Below, one piece after another: positions 5,283 through 6,686 of a stretch of 6,686 bases of DNA; within the stretch, counting starts at the first letter, position 1, and each line of letters begins with the position of its first letter. A model generated the notes under the pieces. It searched no databases. It saw only the letters and a list, made by a program, of their open reading frames with translations, and was not told where the DNA came from. Both the position numbers and the translations under genes were made by a program. Origin of the DNA: Atopobiaceae bacterium UBA7016 (lineage in GTDB: Bacteria; Actinomycetota; Coriobacteriia; Coriobacteriales; Atopobiaceae); the NCBI GenBank assembly GCA_002449555.1, contig DJXA01000202.1, positions 7,740 through 14,425 on the forward strand, given 5' to 3'.

Positions 5283-5759
5283 TTAGCACTCCGGGCCCTC
5301 AACAAACCATTCGAGCGTCGCCTTGCGCAAGTCGCCGCCCTCAAACGCCACCGAGGCAACGCTGCCCTTCGAGAAAGGCACGTCCTCTCCCGTCAGGGTC
5401 CACAGCATGCGATGCATGAAGGGCACGTGGCCAACGGCCACCACGGTGCCATCGCCCTCCGCACCCAGCTCAGCAAGAAACTCGTCGTCATCCTGCTCGT
5501 ACAGCGAGGTATGGATGTCAAACTCGTCGGGGTCGATGTCCAGGACGTCAGCCGCAATCTCGGCGGTCTGGTTGGCACGCACGGCGGGGCTCACCCAGAA
5601 GGCCACGTCGGCCAGGGCCTTGAGCGGCTCAAGGGTCGTGGGATACGCCTTGCGCAGCGCCTTTGCGCCACGTTTAGTCAGACGACGAGACTCGTCGGTT
5701 CCCTCGGGACCAAAGAATTCGGTGTCACCATGCCTCACCAGCACCAACCTCTGCAGCAT
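5283..5759 (-). CDS. Histidine phosphatase-superfamily protein, SixA-like phosphohistidine phosphatase
   Basis: This 158-residue cytoplasmic protein belongs to the phosphoglycerate-mutase/histidine-phosphatase fold. The phospho-acceptor motif LVLVRHGDTE places Arg9, His10 and Gly11 at the N-terminus. The second arginine is Arg61 in SPAVRANQTAE, and the second histidine is His111 in VVAVGHVPFMHRML. The short length and the RRLTKRGAKALRK segment (25-37) fit the SixA subgroup, which removes phosphate from phosphohistidine proteins such as HPt or HPr-type carriers; the real substrate here is unknown. I chose the ATG at 5759 because AAGGAGG lies five bases upstream. An in-frame GTG at 5774 would overlap that ribosome site. 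It lies 30 nt downstream of the alpha/beta hydrolase on the same strand, so the two likely share a transcript. Nothing ties it to the lar genes except proximity. Confidence 0.87.
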   Translation of the reverse strand: MLQRLVLVRHGDTEFFGPEGTDESRRLTKRGAKALRKAYPTTLEPLKALADVAFWVSPAVRANQTAEIAADVLDIDPDEFDIHTSLYEQDDDEFLAELGAEGDGTVVAVGHVPFMHRMLWTLTGEDVPFSKGSVASVAFEGGDLRKATLEWFVEGPEC

Positions 5760-5789
5760 TCCATCCTCCTTCACGGGCGTCGCCCACGC

Positions 5790-6599
5790 CTAGGCTCTCT
5801 TCATTTCGCTGTGCAGCTCGTTCCGCAAGAAATCGAGGGCGAGGTGCGCGCATTCTTCGCGCTCCGCCCCCACAAATCCATGTCCGGCGCCGTCAATAAC
5901 ATCAAGCTGTGCAGACGGATACACGCCAGCCGCCCTCTGCGAATACGAGAGCGGAACCACCTGATCATCGCTGCCATGGACGATGAGCACGTCCTTCTTG
6001 AAGCCATCCATGCCCGCATACGCGTCGCGCGCGAGAAGGGTCCGCGCATAGGCAGGCGAAAGCTCGATGCCAAACGCCTCCATCTTGTCGGGCATCTCGG
6101 CTCCCTCGGGGATGCGCTGGCGCACGGCGTCGCGCAGCACGAAGCCCGGATACAGCAACACCAGCGCCCGGAAGGTGTCGGGCATCTCCTCTGCGAGCAT
6201 GGCGCTTACATAGCCGCCCTGGCTGTTGCCCCACAAAAAGAGCGCGTCCTTGTTGACAAACGGCTCGCTCAGCATGAGGTTGACCGCTGCGACCAGGTCT
6301 TCCTTCTCGGTCTCAACCGTCATGTCAAGGGTGGTCCCATCGCTTTTGGTGGTGGCGCTGCCGCCGCAGAAGTCGATGGCGTAGCAGACGAAGCCATGCT
6401 CGGCCAGCAGCTGCGCATAGTCGTCCATGTGCGTGTGGTCAGAGCCCAACCCGTGGGCCATCACCACGGTGGGAAACGTCTCGTGCGTAAAGAATGACTG
6501 CTCGGCACCAGCCGGCAGCCACGCCATGCCAAAGACCTTCTTGCCATCGTGCTTGCACCACATGATGTGCTTGCGATACCTGGGCTCGCCCATCTCCAT
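5790..6599 (-). CDS. Alpha/beta hydrolase, serine esterase of the cinnamoyl/feruloyl esterase-like group
   Basis: This 269-residue protein has the full alpha/beta hydrolase signature. The oxyanion segment is VVMAHGLGSDHTHMDDYAQL (45-64). The FDFxG-like segment is YAIDFCGGSATTKSDG (73-88). The nucleophile elbow is LWGNSQGG with Ser126, the acid is Asp212 in HGSDDQVVP, and the base is His240 in GAGHGF. There is no signal peptide, so it acts in the cytoplasm. The order of motifs and the lack of a large lid resemble the intestinal cinnamoyl/feruloyl esterases of lactobacilli; a general carboxylesterase or acyl-peptidase role is equally possible. The ATG is preceded by GGGAGG five bases upstream. 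It is the first gene of a probable two-gene unit with the phosphatase. The fold is certain, the substrate is not. Confidence 0.9.
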   Translation of the reverse strand: MEMGEPRYRKHIMWCKHDGKKVFGMAWLPAGAEQSFFTHETFPTVVMAHGLGSDHTHMDDYAQLLAEHGFVCYAIDFCGGSATTKSDGTTLDMTVETEKEDLVAAVNLMLSEPFVNKDALFLWGNSQGGYVSAMLAEEMPDTFRALVLLYPGFVLRDAVRQRIPEGAEMPDKMEAFGIELSPAYARTLLARDAYAGMDGFKKDVLIVHGSDDQVVPLSYSQRAAGVYPSAQLDVIDGAGHGFVGAEREECAHLALDFLRNELHSEMKRA

Positions 6600-6631
6600 G
6601 TCTGCCTCCCGTCACGTTTCATACGCAGCAC

Positions 6632-6660
6632 ATTGTAGACCCAAGCACCCACCCACACAA
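6632..6660 (-). promoter_or_regulatory. Predicted promoter for the hydrolase-phosphatase pair
   Basis: On the minus strand TACAAT (6637-6632) matches five of six -10 bases. TTGTGT (6660-6655) matches the first three -35 bases, with a 17-nt spacer. Transcription would start near 6625, about 25 nt before the ATG at 6599. The rest of the window's right edge (6661-6686) shows nothing I can assign. Confidence 0.4.
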
Positions 6661-6686
6661 AGGTGACGGCCCCGGGCCGGACAATC

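Noticed and set aside
5412..6497. Long plus-strand open frame (361 codons) spanning two minus-strand genes
   Set aside because: It runs antisense across the phosphatase and hydrolase genes and their gap, has no family motif, and both minus-strand genes are clear.

Overview
The window is GC-rich, compact bacterial chromosome with seven protein-coding genes and short intergenic regions. It most likely comes from a high-GC Gram-positive bacterium. An anaerobic gut or oral actinobacterium of the Coriobacteriia type (Olsenella/Atopobium/Collinsella relatives) is my best guess. That rests on codon style, on a PcsB-like cell-wall hydrolase with a CHAP-type end and a twin-arginine leader, and on the general look of the proteins. 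No rRNA or other phylogenetic marker is present, so this is an inference.

Layout. On the minus strand at the left are a nicotinamidase/isochorismatase-family cysteine hydrolase (39-602) and, 24 nt upstream of it, a secreted coiled-coil peptidoglycan hydrolase (627-1841). A 252-nt leader follows. The centre holds the nickel-pincer nucleotide (NPN) cofactor genes. larE (2094-2918) is on the minus strand. It diverges from larB (3011-3790) and larC (3839-5197) on the plus strand, across a 92-nt region with overlapping promoter-like elements and short repeats. larC meets a minus-strand pair head-on, a SixA-like histidine phosphatase (5283-5759) and an alpha/beta hydrolase (5790-6599). A long, nearly perfect 30-bp-arm hairpin (5209-5279) separates the convergent genes.

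How the genes work together. LarB, LarE and LarC are the complete known NPN cofactor pathway. LarB carboxylates and hydrolyses nicotinic acid adenine dinucleotide (NaAD), LarE installs two sulfur atoms, and LarC inserts nickel at the expense of CTP. The cofactor serves lactate racemase (LarA) and related 2-hydroxyacid racemases and epimerases. No LarA, Lar regulator or nickel transporter lies in the window, so the client enzyme must be elsewhere. The nicotinamidase-like enzyme at the left edge could feed NaAD synthesis, but this link is speculative.

I see no CRISPR array, insertion sequence, tRNA or phage gene. I do not see a wholly new system. The most distinctive points are the 39-residue His/Asp/Glu-rich tract inside LarC, the three-cysteine (probably Fe-S type) LarE, the repeat-bearing divergent lar promoter, the long convergent hairpin and the Tat-type leader on a PcsB-like hydrolase.
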